Below the pieces are notes generated by a model. That model saw only the letters and a list, made by a program, of their open reading frames with translations. It was not told where the DNA came from and did no database searches. A stretch of DNA of 64,000 bases. Source: Tetracentron sinense. Lineage: Eukaryota; Streptophyta; Magnoliopsida; Trochodendrales; Trochodendraceae. Shown here in pieces: positions 11,611 to 22,400 of this stretch. The number at the start of each line of letters is the position of its first letter. Within the stretch, counting starts at the first letter, position 1. The DNA is taken from positions 16,014,416-16,078,415 of the forward strand of contig CM026567.1 in NCBI GenBank assembly GCA_015143295.1, written 5' to 3'. Position numbers and translations under genes: made by a program.

Positions 11611-11991
11611 GCTAACCAGGGACAAGCCTTTGCCACTCCATGATAGAATGCTCAGGCACCAAAGGATATGGCATGAAGATGTGAGAGGGAGAAGAAATTT
11701 TTTTTTTTTTGTGTGCAGAAGGGAATGTATTTTGTGTTTTGTCATGGGCAGTCAGTTGCCACTTGTATGTAATTGTGCTACCTTATGTTATGAAAGTTTT
11801 TCCTGCTATTTAGAATGATGTTGAGTTTTATGAGAAAACTAGGTGCCTCGCCGATAAGTGAGTGCCTAGGATATTGATTAATAGGGGATTATCATATCGT
11901 TCAGTAGGAAAGGTTAAGCATGGGGAAGTATCCTCGATTGATTTAGTAACGCCCTAATTTCGAGGACGAAATTCCTATAAGGGGGGGAGGA
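11611..11991 (+). other. 3' end of element 1: deletion scar, hairpin, polypurine tract
   Basis: No pol sequence remains. The stem-loop AATTTCG-AGGA-CGAAATT lies at 11956-11973, and the polypurine tract AAGGGGGGGAGGA ends at 11991, directly before the 3' LTR. The same hairpin, with both arms changed, precedes the tract of F at 62821-62838. Confidence 0.8.
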
Positions 11992-12429
11992 TGTAGAGCA
12001 TCGGACCTTTTCACAGTTAATACATGACACTCTCGTTGTCATTTTTGCCTTTTTAAGAGGTATAATTAATAAATAAGGAAGAAATTGGAAATTTCGAAAT
12101 GTCAGAAATGTTCCTTTTCGAAGTATGAACACAACGCAAGTTGAATCGTCAAAATCGGATGAACGAGTCAAAAGATATGGCCAAAACAGTCTGAACCTGT
12201 AGGAAATCGTAGCTCGGAAGGCACTAAGGACGTGCTCTGACGTCGTACTCTGATAACGTAGCACAAACAACGTACTCTGATAATGTATACTGTGTGCATC
12301 CGTTGTACAGCTCACAACGGGCACGTTGTACAACTCACCACGGGCACGCTGTACATAAGACAACGGACAACGAGCTCAGCACTATGCACAACCCAACGTG
12401 ACAACGGGTTCGACACCCTTGTCATCGGA

Positions 12430-12668
12430 CAATGAGTTGGCACTGTTCACAACACCACGAGTTGGCACTGTTCACAGCACCACGAGTTGGCACTGTTCAC
12501 AGCACCACGAGTTGGCACTGTTCACAGCACCACGAGTTGGCACTGTTCACAAGCACCACGAGTTGGCACTGTTCACAGCACCATGAGTTGGCACTGTTCA
12601 CAGCACCACGAGTTGACACTGTTCACAGCACCACGAGCAGGCACTGTTCACAGCACAACGAGTTCGAC
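12430..12668. repeat. 25-bp tandem array, ten copies
   Basis: Unit starts at 12434, 12459, 12484, 12509, 12534, 12560, 12585, 12610, 12635 and 12660. Open frames over it are repeat artefacts. Confidence 0.92.
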
Positions 12669-13719
12669 ACTCGTGTTTTTACAAAAATTTAGTAAGGGTG
12701 TTATGGTCTTTTGTCAGTTCACTCTTACCTTAAGAGTTTAACCCGAGCCTTTAGGGCATCATTCGACACTTAGAGAGTTTGAGAGAATAGGAGAAAGGGG
12801 AGAAGGCGATTCCAACCTAGGGTTTCCTGTTGGAGAGAAATCAAAGGGTTTTGAAACCCTAGATCAACCTCAAGCCGTTTTCTTCAAGATTTCGGCTCAA
12901 GCATTCGTGGAACTTGTGATCCAAGCTAGGGCAGCACCTTACAGTTGTTTGGAAGAGGGTTCTTCCTCATCTCTCAAAGTCGGTACTTTTTACTACCCTC
13001 CTAGTTATAGTTCTTCTTTCCCCTTCTTTTCTTTTGATTTGCTTTCATTTACACATGTGCTATGAGATGGATGAATGGTGAATGGTGAATGGTAAATGGT
13101 GAATGGTGAATGGAGATGGAATGGGCGATTGGATGCCAATGGTTGTGTGTGATGAACAAATGGGGAAGGGCATTGTTCCAATAATGAACATACATGTATG
13201 ATTTGAGTAAAACCCATCTAGAAAAGCATGTTGTAGGGTAAATCCATAATGAACACACCATGTTTGATGAAATGCCAAGGTGAATAAAGTGAGCTGTGAA
13301 TTAAGAAATGCATACCTAAGAAATTCTAAATATTGCTAGGGCCTATGATAGTGTGTTTCCTGCTTTCCTTAAATGCTATGAATATTGAATTGCTCAATCT
13401 TTGATGCTATATGTGTTGTGAAATCACCCAATGTCATCTTTAAATTGGAATGCAAGTATGCACACGGTTCCCACGAGCACGGCATGCATGGCATGATTTA
13501 CCGAGGTTTTCAAGAACATGGTTAGAGGTGGGACATATCCTACGATATGTTTTACCTCGCTCTTGGCAAGGACAAGTCAATCATGCATTATCATAAGAAG
13601 GGTCTCCCATCCCCTCGCATGACATGCTTAGCATGGCATGACACGCATAGCATAGCATGGCATGACACGTATAGCATAGCATTCACATGACACGCATAAC
13701 TCTGCATGGCATTACACGC

Positions 13720-13870
13720 ATGGATGCTAGTTGCGACGGGATATGAACGGCAATTAGGCATTCACATTCCGCATGGATGCTAGTTGCGACAGGATATGAA
13801 CGGCAACTAGGCATACCCATCTGCATATAGGGTACTAGTTGCGACGGACTATGAATGGCAACTAGGCATG
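13720..13870. repeat. CTAGTTGC hairpin array, 3' LTR copy
   Basis: Three units, matching 8405-8550. Confidence 0.78.
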
Positions 13871-14214
13871 TGAACATGTTTAAATTATGAACAAGCAAGC
13901 ATGATACTCGCATGACACGCATGACATGACATGGCACGCATGATGCAAGCATGACAAGCATGACACGGTTAACAGGTTCACAATCACGCAAAGGGTATTT
14001 CAAGTCAAGTCAAGTGCACGATGTTTTCAAGGGTTTTATCAGTCTTTCTGAATGCAAGCATGAATATAAATTGCTTTACTTCCTTGTATGATATAAATTG
14101 TTCCTGTTCTATATATGCAAATTTGTTTCCTACTTTATGTATGCTATCTGTATAACATTACTGTTGGTTAGTATTTAGTACCCGCTGAGTATTCCATGCT
14201 CAGCCGTACTTCTT

Positions 14215-14334
14215 ATGTCGGCAGGTTCTGAGGGAGCTGCTGCTCCAGTTGATGTTTGTGCTCCTGGTCCATGGGTGGAGGAGGAGTACGTCGAGGGGCC
14301 TTTGGAGGAACCTCCCGTAGAGGGTTACCATTAG
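14215..14334 (+). CDS. LTR micro-ORF, element 1 3' LTR
   Basis: Identical layout to 8898-9017: ATG at 14215, TAG at 14332-14334. In the 3' LTR it lies downstream of the internal region, so only the 5' copy would be in a full-length leader. Confidence 0.33.
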   Translation: MSAGSEGAAAPVDVCAPGPWVEEEYVEGPLEEPPVEGYH

Positions 14335-14635
14335 GTGGTTATAGATTCTGAGTGAATAGCTGCGGGTGAGATGAGAGATTATATCCACGTATTTTGGTGG
14401 GTCTGTCCGCACTTTCTTTTGTTGCTTTTGTATAAACTTGGATTTGCGTATGTATATGCATAGAGGTTTGGTAGACTTCCGCTGTGCTTTATGGTCATGC
14501 TTCCGCTGTTATCCTCTATTGTATATGCTCTGTGGGTTTTTGCAGGTTGGTTTGTCAAGCAAGTCATGTAAGCCATGATTAGTCGTCCAAAGTTCACTCT
14601 AACTCCTAGGGTGGGTTTTGGGTCGCGACACCCTT

Positions 14636-15060
14636 CTACTCAAAAATTCATTCCTACATGTCATAAATATGGAGTGAAGGGTCATATTAAGCCTTGATGT
14701 CCTAAACTTTGAAGAATGCCCAATCATGATTTTGAGAACCACAACAATTTTAATGGGAATCTTCAAAGGAGAGTTGAGGTCCTAGTAGAGAAGTCTAGGA
14801 GTTTGTGTGAAGATGTGATGAAAATTGCTCACAACTCTAGACAGTGGTATGGTCATGATACTCCTTATGATAGATATAAAGGAAGTAACCGGAAGAACCG
14901 TAATGCCTGCCATAATTCTAGGACTCAATCCTGGAATAGGAGGAGTAGGAGGAAGAGGCAAAATTTCATACCTACCTCAACTGAAACGGTTAGAGACCAA
15001 AGGGTCAATCAAACTACTAAAGCCATTTGGGTGAGAAAGGAAGACCTGAAAGACTTCACT
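14636..15060 (+). pseudogene. Copia gag of element B, part 2
   Basis: This continues the gag broken at 6749. A second, decayed zinc knuckle, of the form CHKYGVKGHIKP-stop-CP, lies at about 14655-14702. A basic, Arg/Asn-rich region follows, ending in a WVRKEDL block and TAG at 15061. In related elements the protease would begin just after this block. Here the coding stops, so pol was deleted close to this point. The part from 14716 onward is open without stops. Confidence 0.75.
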
Positions 15061-15934
15061 TAGCCCATGTCTGTCATAGCCTAGTGTTCTATCTAGTCCT
15101 AGTGCTGTGATGTCTGTGTATACTAGTATATTTTTCTTTTTACTAGTTTTTATTTGCTTTGATCTGTTTTTCTGTTTTATTTATTTTGAAAAATCCAAAC
15201 ACATTGAAAAACTATAAAATCCAAAAAGATTTTTGTCATGTTGCCCTTTTTTGACTTGCATGATCTGCATTCCTTGTGTGATCTTTATTTCTATACTTAT
15301 CCAGGGTTGAACATGAGTTTGTTACTGATTGAGGATATATTACCTTCATAGTCTCTTTGTTAGGCTAAAAATTAGACTGATTTTATCTTGAACAGTTACA
15401 GATTTATTCATGTGTGTATGCTTTACAAATTTTACATGCACTCTGACTGATTCTGTTGAGAGGTCTATTTTTCAATCTGTAGGTGTTTGACTTATCTCAA
15501 TAGTGTGGCCTTAGATGACCAATCTAGAATGACCATTTTGTTAGTCATCCCCATTTTGTGTATCCTCCATGAGCAAAAAGTGTTACAATGAAAAGGGCTA
15601 CCTACTGGGCTAGTGTGAAAGTCACTATTGGATGCAAACAGTATGAAATGGCTACCTAGGCGGACAGTAGGTATCTATCTGGGTCACTAGAGTGAAAACC
15701 CTTGCTGCCAATAGCCAGGACTACCTACCTGGATAGTGTAAAAGCCATCATTGCATGAAAAGATATGTTCAGATAAAGAATATCAAAAGAAATCTTACAA
15801 TGTTTGGAGGTATTTGATCAAAAGTAAAAGAAAAATATTGAGTCAAATAAAATGGATAGAGGAGAACCAAAGTATCACTAAATCAACATATCTGGATCTA
15901 ACTAGGTGATTTCTAAGATGTATATCTCCGGAGT
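15061..15934 (+). other. Non-coding internal DNA of element B
   Basis: No gene. An AT-rich stretch around 15120-15240 includes AAATCCAAAAAGATTTT. Three imperfect copies of a CTACCTACCTGG...TAGTGTGAAAG unit lie at 15595-15760. The last five bases, GGAGT (15930-15934), are the left target duplication of element I. Confidence 0.6.
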
Positions 15935-17783
15935 TGTGAGCAAAAAATTTCATTCTTCTTTGCTTTCAAATTTCCTCTATTGTTGTATGGAGTTTATTGT
16001 TTGTTGTGGGAGACTGTCCTTCCAATCTAAGTAAACTCAGACTGTTAAATTACCTTCCCTTTATTGGGGAAGAACCTCTGATTAAGATGAAGAATAAAAA
16101 AAAAGAACAAGATTGAATAAAGTATTTGTATTTATTCGATGGGGATGCCCAATTCCCATGTAGGCGTTACAAGTGCCTCGTTGAGGTCTTTTCAAGAAAA
16201 GAAAAAGAATGGTGGCCATGTATGAAGGCTCACCTTGTATTCTCCATATCGTGGAGTCTTCTTCTTCGTTTGCTTGCTTGCTTGTTTGAAGGGGAGCAGA
16301 GAGTTTTTTTCTTCTTCTAGGTATTTTCCGTATTCCTTTGTGTATATTCCCTGTGTGTTTCTTGTGAAAAAAACACATTTTATATGTTTGAGAGAGAGTC
16401 CTTTTTGGGACTCCCTCTTTGACTCCCTTATTTTAGGAAAGTCAAGATGGGCTCTCCTATTAGAGGATGTCAGCTCACGGGTCTCCCTTATCTGGGATAG
16501 TCCTCAAGTTCAAGAGAATCCTCTTCTTTTGAGGACTCTTGTACCAGGTTTCCTCCTTTTGGAGGGAATCCCAATACCTTTCGAAAAAGAGGATAGTAAT
16601 CTCATCATTTCCTAGGATAAAGGACATAGTCCTAATCCTAAAATAATCATGGGGTGTCATGTGGCATCCTATGAGATTTTAAAAGAGGGAATCCTTATCT
16701 TGGGATTCCCCACAGCCTGACAGAGAATCCTTTTTATTAAGGATTCTCTGGCCCCCATGACAGTCAAATACTAACTGTCAGCTGGGACAGACTGACCTAG
16801 GCCAGTCCACGGACCAGGATGAGACCATAAGTCTCAACCACGAATCAAATGGTGAGACCATTGGTCTCAACCACGGATCACAAGGTGAGACTATTGGTCT
16901 CAACCACGGAACACAATCCTGCCCATGGTCTGGATTAGGTCCAGGACATGATATTTGATCCGTGAGGGTTTTATCTTCATGGATTTAACACGTGTCAGCA
17001 TTTTGGAGGTTGACACTAAATATGGATCCGTGAGAGTTTCATCATCACGGATGAACACGTGTCAGCATCATGAAGGCTGACACTAAATATGGATCCGTGA
17101 GAGTTTTATCATCACGGATGAGCACATGTCAGCCTCATGAAGGCTAACAGTAAATATGATCCGTGGGGGTTTTATCCTCACAGATGGACACGTGTCAGCA
17201 TCTCAGAGGCTGGCACCAAAATTGGATCCATGAGGTTTTGGTCCTCACGATTGGACACATGTCAGTGTCTTGAAAATTGACACTAAATATGATCCATGTT
17301 GGATCCGTGAGGTTTTGTCCTCACGGATATGACACGTGTCAGCCTAATGAAAGCCAACATTGAAGTTTGGATCCTTGAGGTTTTGGTCCTCACGGATAAA
17401 CACGTGTCAGCCTCGTGAAGGCTGACACCAAATATTGGATCCGTGAGGTTTTGTTCCTCACAATTAAACACGTGTCAGCCTCATGAAGGCTAGCACTAAA
17501 TGTTGGATCCGTGGGGTTTTGTTCCTCACGGATGAATATGTGTCAGCCTCTCAGAGGTCAACACCAAAGTTGGATCCGTGAGGTTTATCCTTACCGATCA
17601 ACTCTACTGTTCCTTAGCTGGGTAGCATGGTGCCAGCCATCAGCATTTAATGCTGATAGCTAAAGGTACTACGCGTGCCACAGGCACACGTGAACCCAAA
17701 CCATCTCTCCGAGAGGTTGAGATCGGGTGTGTGCTATTGCACACACTCCTAGGTGATAGATGGTGAAAATTTCACTGCCCATA
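15935..17783 (-). repeat. 3' LTR of element I
   Basis: In plus coordinates it runs from TGTGAGCAAA to GCCCATA, where the inner CA has mutated to TA. It is longer than its partner mainly because of about 115 bases near 16170-16290 that the 5' LTR lacks. Confidence 0.88.
16930..17600. promoter_or_regulatory. G-box plus hairpin tandem array in LTR of I
   Basis: Nine units, mostly 66-68 bp apart (one 77), with ACACGTGTCAG-type cores near 16992, 17059, 17126, 17192, 17259, 17336, 17404, 17472 and 17540. Each unit has the hairpin arms ATCCGTGAGG/CCTCACGGAT, the G-box CACGTG and a second hairpin TGTCAGCCT/AGGCTGACA. It lies in the U3 half of the LTR. The copy in the 5' LTR is at 31690-32400. Confidence 0.75.
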
Positions 17784-18030
17784 AATGCTCCTCAGGATCT
17801 GGATGGTTGGAAATGATCCATCCATCTAGATCCTGAGACCTGGCAGTGATGGTGGAGGAGCGTAACCGCCTCCCATTTAATATTTTATGGGAAACCACGG
17901 GGTTTCTTTAATCGAAGCGTTCTCATTGATGAGAGCACTTCAGCCATTAAAGCAAAATAGTGGGTGATTCCCAGCCATCTAGACCATCCATTTCGAAGTG
18001 GATGGTCAGGATCTAACTAGAAGGTATCCT
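17784..18030 (+). other. Interval between 3' LTR of I and antisense promoter
   Basis: No ORF of note. It contains short inverted segments around the CTCAGGATCTGGATGG text (17790-17850). I could not identify a clean polypurine tract next to the 3' LTR. Confidence 0.4.
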
Positions 18031-18113
18031 TTATATGGATGCCTTTAGACAAATTGAGGAAGACATTTTATCTTCCTCACCCATCTGAACTCAGAAAATC
18101 TTTCTGAGTTCAG
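18031..18113 (+). promoter_or_regulatory. Putative promoter of antisense gene in element I
   Basis: A TTTATATGG TATA-like box lies near 18031. It is followed at 18085-18113 by a perfect inverted repeat with arms CTGAACTCAGAAA and TTTCTGAGTTCAG around a three-base loop. A pyrimidine-rich, 5'-UTR-like stretch follows. Position and orientation suit transcription of the ORF at 19001. Confidence 0.4.
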
Positions 18114-18176
18114 AATTTGTACTCTTCAGGAAGGATCATTCTCCTCCCCCCTTTTTGATTCTTCCTTCCATTCGAG

Positions 18177-18999
18177 GTGAGCTTTCTCCCTAATCAGAAA
18201 CAAATGAAAGGGAAGAACCAGTGTTCTCCCTGTGTTTTTTTTAACAGATGGGAATGAGGGTTTTAGTCCTCACTCAGGTAGATTGGAATCCCATTTGGGC
18301 TAATTGGATCTCTTTGATCCTGGGAATCCTTTGAAATGTATTTCTTTCGATTTCCCAGGCCAGGGAGAACCTGGGATGCCCTTTTGAGCTTCCTGTCATT
18401 TCAGGCAGGAATTCCGGTTTCATTGCTGGAGCTCTTGAGTTCTCTGGTCATGGAAAACCAGACCGGTCACTCACTGCTCGTGGTTTATGACCACAGACAG
18501 CTTGCCCACAGGACTTTTGTCCGTGAGTTCAAAATTGATCCATGGATTTTGTCCACGGATGCTTTTGATTTTCATGGACTTTTGTCCATGGATATTTTCC
18601 ACGGACCAACTGCCCATAGGACTTTTTTCCGTGAGTTGGAAAGATTCTATCCGTGGACTTGTCCACGGATCTCAGTCTTAGCATATGTCCTTAGACATTG
18701 ACTAATGACAATTTACCCGTGATCATTTGCCTTTAGCAAACTTTTGAGGTAATTGTTCTAGGTAATTTTCCTTAGATGCATGCCCTAAGTGAGTCATTTA
18801 AATTTCACAAACTTGGGTTTTGATCCTAAGTCTGGAATTTATTAAACTTTCAATCGCATGATTAACCATTCCAAATTGTTTAGATGGATGTATACTTCTA
18901 TCTAAAGGCCCAATTTTGACCATTTGATCTGAAACCCGTGATTTGATTTAATTTCTTTGAACTAAATCATTTTGCATGTTCTGCCTTTTCCTTTTGCAG
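18177..18999 (+). other. Predicted 5'-UTR intron of antisense gene
   Basis: Donor GAG/GTGAGC at 18176/18177 and acceptor CTTTTGCAG at 18999, after a long T/C tract, one base before the ATG at 19001. At 823 bp it is in the range of plant 5'-UTR introns. It contains GTCCACGGAC/GTCCATGGAC palindromes at 18480-18670 that also occur in the leader of I. Confidence 0.45.
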
Positions 19000-19000
19000 A

Positions 19001-19582
19001 ATGGACCTTTTATCACAGCATGCTTCACTAGGGGATGTCCTTGATTGGTTGGAGCTCGATGAAACCGGACCAGCCTTCATTCAATGCCTGAAGATTACCA
19101 AGGATCTCATCATTGAGAAGACTAAAGCTGTCAAGTTATATAACCTGGTGAAACAGATATCGGAGAGTACTGCCTTAATATTTTCTTGTAACCCTATCAT
19201 TAATATAATGATAGGATGTTATGGGAGCAAACTCAATGCATTGGACTCTGTCAGAAGTTCGGGTATTCTTGACGGTGAGCTTGAGCATGTGCTGAAGAGA
19301 ATATATCGTATTCTATCCATTGATCTTGATGAAGCTAGCCTAAGTTTCTTGATGCTACTGAACAACCACTTCACTGATGTCGAGGGGTCTGCTTTTCAAG
19401 GTATTGCTTATTCAACTTTGCAGCTTGCTGCGGCTGACAACACTGAGAGACAATTCTTGGTTCTGTTTCCAGACGTCACCTCTGCTTCTACTGCTACTGA
19501 TGGGCTAGAATCCTCCCCTGGAGACGGATTAGCACCAGAGATGATGGTCAAGAAGTTGGATGTGAGAGAAATTCTACTTTGA
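19001..19582 (+). CDS. Antisense accessory ORF of element I, 193 aa
   Basis: An uninterrupted 193-codon frame on the strand opposite to the element, between the integrase end (20413) and the 3' LTR. This is where some Tat elements, such as maize Grande, carry antisense accessory genes. I do not recognise the protein. It looks globular and mostly helical, rich in Leu and acidic residues, with no signal peptide or clear membrane span (a short hydrophobic patch lies at about residues 59-70), and a Ser/Thr/Asp-rich tail. It starts at the first ATG after a splice-acceptor-like CAG. A possible TATA box, 5'-UTR intron and AATAAA (19800) frame it as a complete gene. Being intact while the sense genes of I carry stops and shifts is notable. 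Confidence 0.6.
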   Translation: MDLLSQHASLGDVLDWLELDETGPAFIQCLKITKDLIIEKTKAVKLYNLVKQISESTALIFSCNPIINIMIGCYGSKLNALDSVRSSGILDGELEHVLKRIYRILSIDLDEASLSFLMLLNNHFTDVEGSAFQGIAYSTLQLAAADNTERQFLVLFPDVTSASTATDGLESSPGDGLAPEMMVKKLDVREILL

Positions 19583-19629
19583 ATAGCATCCACCAACACG
19601 GTGCGAGGACCTCAGACCTTATGTTCAAG

Positions 19630-20412
19630 GCTATATTTGTCAGGTCTAGAATTTTGCTGGAGCTAACAACATACTCTCAAGATACTGTTTGTTTAAATCA
19701 GTAGCTTGTTAGAGCTGATAACATATTCTCAAGATACTGCTTGTTTAACTTGAGTGAGTTCTCCAATTTATGTGGAGTTCCCTCATTTTGTTATCCATGA
19801 ATAAAAGACTTTTTTTTTTCGTCTTGTACTCCTTTTTTTTTTATGATTTCCCCTTTGTATCTTGAGGAATTGATGTTCTTTTAAAAGAACAGGCTGAACC
19901 CATTTCTAGGCTGCCGACGTACCCATAATAGGATCAAGCCAAACGTAATTCCAAAGGGGATTCACATTCTGATAGCAAATAGGTAGTTTCCATTCGTACC
20001 TAGGAAGGTTTTGACTTCGGCCTTGTATTTGGGGGGCTTTTGAAGCTTCGATTCGCATTTTGATAGCGAACAGGTAGTTTCCATTCATGCCTGGGAGGGT
20101 TTGGACTTCGGTCTGGTATTCTGGAGACTTATGAAGCACCGTGAACCTTTTTAGCTCGTATTCAGGAGCCTGTCAAATTGCTCTAAATTTTGCCTGGACT
20201 AACTCTTGGAGTCTAAGTCTAGCGAGCTATTTGTTGCCCTAATTTTTTTTTGCCTAGACCGTCTCTTGGAGTTTTGGTCTAGCGGGCCTTTTGCTTTGAC
20301 TTAATTTTGTCTAAGCCATCCTTTTCAGATTTTCAACTTAGCGAGTCATTTTATGCTCTAAATTTTGCCTAGACCGTCTTTCAAAGTTTTGGTCTAGAGA
20401 GCATTTCGATTC
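19630..20412 (-). repeat. Short direct repeats in 3' region of element I
   Basis: Three sets. A 55-60 bp unit with CATA(T/C)TCTCAAGATACTG occurs twice (19660-19750). A unit of about 100 bp with GGTAGTTTCCATTC occurs twice (19945-20130). A unit of about 65 bp with TTTTGCCTAGACCGTCT occurs four times (20165-20408). There is no further coding sequence. Confidence 0.65.
19800..19805 (+). terminator. Polyadenylation signal of antisense gene
   Basis: AATAAA followed by a T-rich run, 218 bases after the stop codon at 19582. Confidence 0.4.
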
Positions 20413-21712
20413 CTAGGAGTAATATCGCTTAAGGAATCTTGCATTGGTTGGAGGAATAATTCGCTCTCCATCCATTGAGGTCAGCAAGTACGATCCGTTA
20501 GAGTATACCCTCTCGACGACATATGGCCCTTCCCATTTTGGTTCGGGCTTCCCCTTGGTTCGACGAGTGAAGATGATAGGAGTTCTGACTATCAAGACCA
20601 AATCTCCATTTTTGAAAGACCTTAGTCTTACCCTTTTATTGAAGGCACTAGTTAGCCTTTGCTGGTACATCTCTAAACTCTGCTGGGCTTGGAGACGATG
20701 TTCATCAAGAGTTTCAAGCTCTGCAAGACAAACTTTAGCTGAATCTTCTTTTGTAAGAGACTGCTGAATTGCCACCCGTAGGGATGAAATTTGAATTCAA
20801 GGGGGAGAACTGCTTCACCGCCGAAGACCAGGGAATACGGCGTGGCCTGTGTCAGAGTCCGATGAGTAGTTCTATATGCCTAGAGGGCTTCGGGTAGGCA
20901 TTCATGCCAGTCCCGTTTATTTTTATCCACAACTTTCTTGAGGATTTTGCACAAAGTCTTGTTGAATGCTTCGGCGAGACCATTCGCGACTGCATAGTAT
21001 CGGGTAGAATGGTCCTCTTGGATGCCAAATTTGGCATACAACTTGTGTATAGGGGCGCTTTAAAAAGGTTGCCCGTTATCCGAGATAATACTTTCTGGAA
21101 TTCCGAACCGATAGATGATGTTGGTCCGGATGAAGTTTGTCATTGAGTGGTGTTTGACTTCTTTGAGAGCGACGGCTTCGGCCAATTTTGAGAAAATAGT
21201 CTGTCGCATCCAGCATGTATTGATGCCCAGCAGATGATGGTGGGGTGAATGGTCCTATGATGTCCATTACCCATGCCGCGAAAGGCCATGAACATGTTGT
21301 CATGTGGAGAGGCTCGGGAGCCCGTTGTATAAAATCAGCATGGAGCTGACAAACCTTGTATTTTCTTGCATAGTTGAGACAATCAGCGATCATCGTAGGC
21401 CAGTAGTAGCCTAATCTTTTCAGCTGCATTTGTAGCTTGGGCCCAGTTTGGTGAGCACCGTAGATCTCGACATGAGTTTCTTCCATGGCTCGATCTATTT
21501 CATTTCTTGAGATACATCTCATCGAGATGCCGTCCAGGGACCTTCTATACAAGGTTTCTTCCAATATTACAAATTTTGTGACCCGTCGGCGAACTTCAAC
21601 GCGTTTGGCGCCACATCCAAGCAATCGATCATGTTGCAGATAATCGATGAAGGGTTGTCGCCAATCTTCATCTGTTTCTTTGATTGTCACAGAACAAACT
21701 ATCTCCAGTAAG
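20413..21712 (-). pseudogene. Integrase of element I
   Basis: Minus strand, ending at TAG 20413-20415 after the usual FLKRYY terminus. The order in the protein is: a zinc-binding region in which one expected Cys appears to be Tyr (ARKYKVC, about 21350); the DDE core with MDIIGP (first Asp) and IISDNG (second Asp, about 21080); an AEAFNKTL segment with the likely catalytic Glu (about 20980); and a C-terminal domain with GDLVLIVR (about 20590). At least one frameshift (near 21180) and stops break the frame. It would have inserted the cDNA into the chromosome. Now inactive. Confidence 0.85.
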
Positions 21713-21714
21713 TC

Positions 21715-22400
21715 TATCTCCGGAAGGGGTTTGAGATTTCTTCTTTATCCCACTGTGATAGTTAGCATTCTGTCTGTTGGCAGGGTCTGAGATGCTGTAA
21801 GATCGGCCAAAGCATCGGCTTGATTGTTGAGTCCTCTACGGACATGGAAGAGGCTGCTTCTTGGAATTTGAGCAAGTAGCTGGTCCACTCTCTTTTGATA
21901 GGGAAGAAGACTGACCCTTCACACTACATATTCACCTCATACTTGTTTAATGACAAGTTCTGAATCCCCATAGATAGTTAGTTCATCCACTAGGATCTCA
22001 AGAGCCAATTCAAGACCTGTTATCAGGGCTTCATACTCAGCTTCATTGTTTGAACATCCTTCTGTTAGAGCGAAGGAATAGGGCAGTATTGCATTTTCTG
22101 GTGTGACAAAAACAATATCGATTCCTGATTAGTTTTCCTTTGGATCGATGTGTTTAACTCCATCAGGGCTTCTTGAAGCTCCATCAAAATACATCTTCCA
22201 ACCCAGTTTGACTTGAACTTGCATGACTCCTTCGTCTGGAAGGTCAGTGACCAGTGGTGAGTCTGCAGGAATTGGATGTGCTGTAAGGAAGTCCGCAAGG
22301 GCTTGTCCTTTTACTACCATTTGGGGCACGAATTCGATTTCGAATTCGGACAGGAGCACCGCCCACTTTGCCATTCTACCAGAGAGAGTAGGGTGGGACA
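21715..22400 (-). pseudogene. Second (archaeal-type) RNase H of element I
   Basis: A second RNase H region between the usual RNase H and integrase, as in the Tat lineage. Visible motifs in order are MYFDGASR (catalytic Asp), NNEAEYEAL (Glu) and GDSELVIKQ (Asp). Single stops lie between them (for example near 22128 and 21960). The catalytic triad is therefore still readable although the frame is broken. Confidence 0.82.

Larger units (their letters stand above)
6750..14630 (+). mobile_element. Tekay-type Ty3/gypsy element 1, pol deleted
   Basis: Complete LTR-to-LTR element: LTRs 6750-9313 and 11992-14630, primer binding site 9318, polypurine tract before 11992. The perfect target duplication is CCCTT at 6745-6749 and 14631-14635. 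It sits inside the gag of element B. The 2.7-kb internal region holds a long leader and a Gag remnant, but no protease, RT, RNase H or integrase. The two LTRs look nearly identical by eye apart from array copy number, so the insertion is recent relative to B. It could only move with proteins supplied by an intact Tekay element. Confidence 0.93.
11992..14630 (+). repeat. 3' LTR of element 1 (2639 bp)
   Basis: Same modules as the 5' LTR, 75 bp longer. It begins TGTAGAGCAT and ends GGTCGCGACA, and is followed by the CCCTT duplication. Confidence 0.93.
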
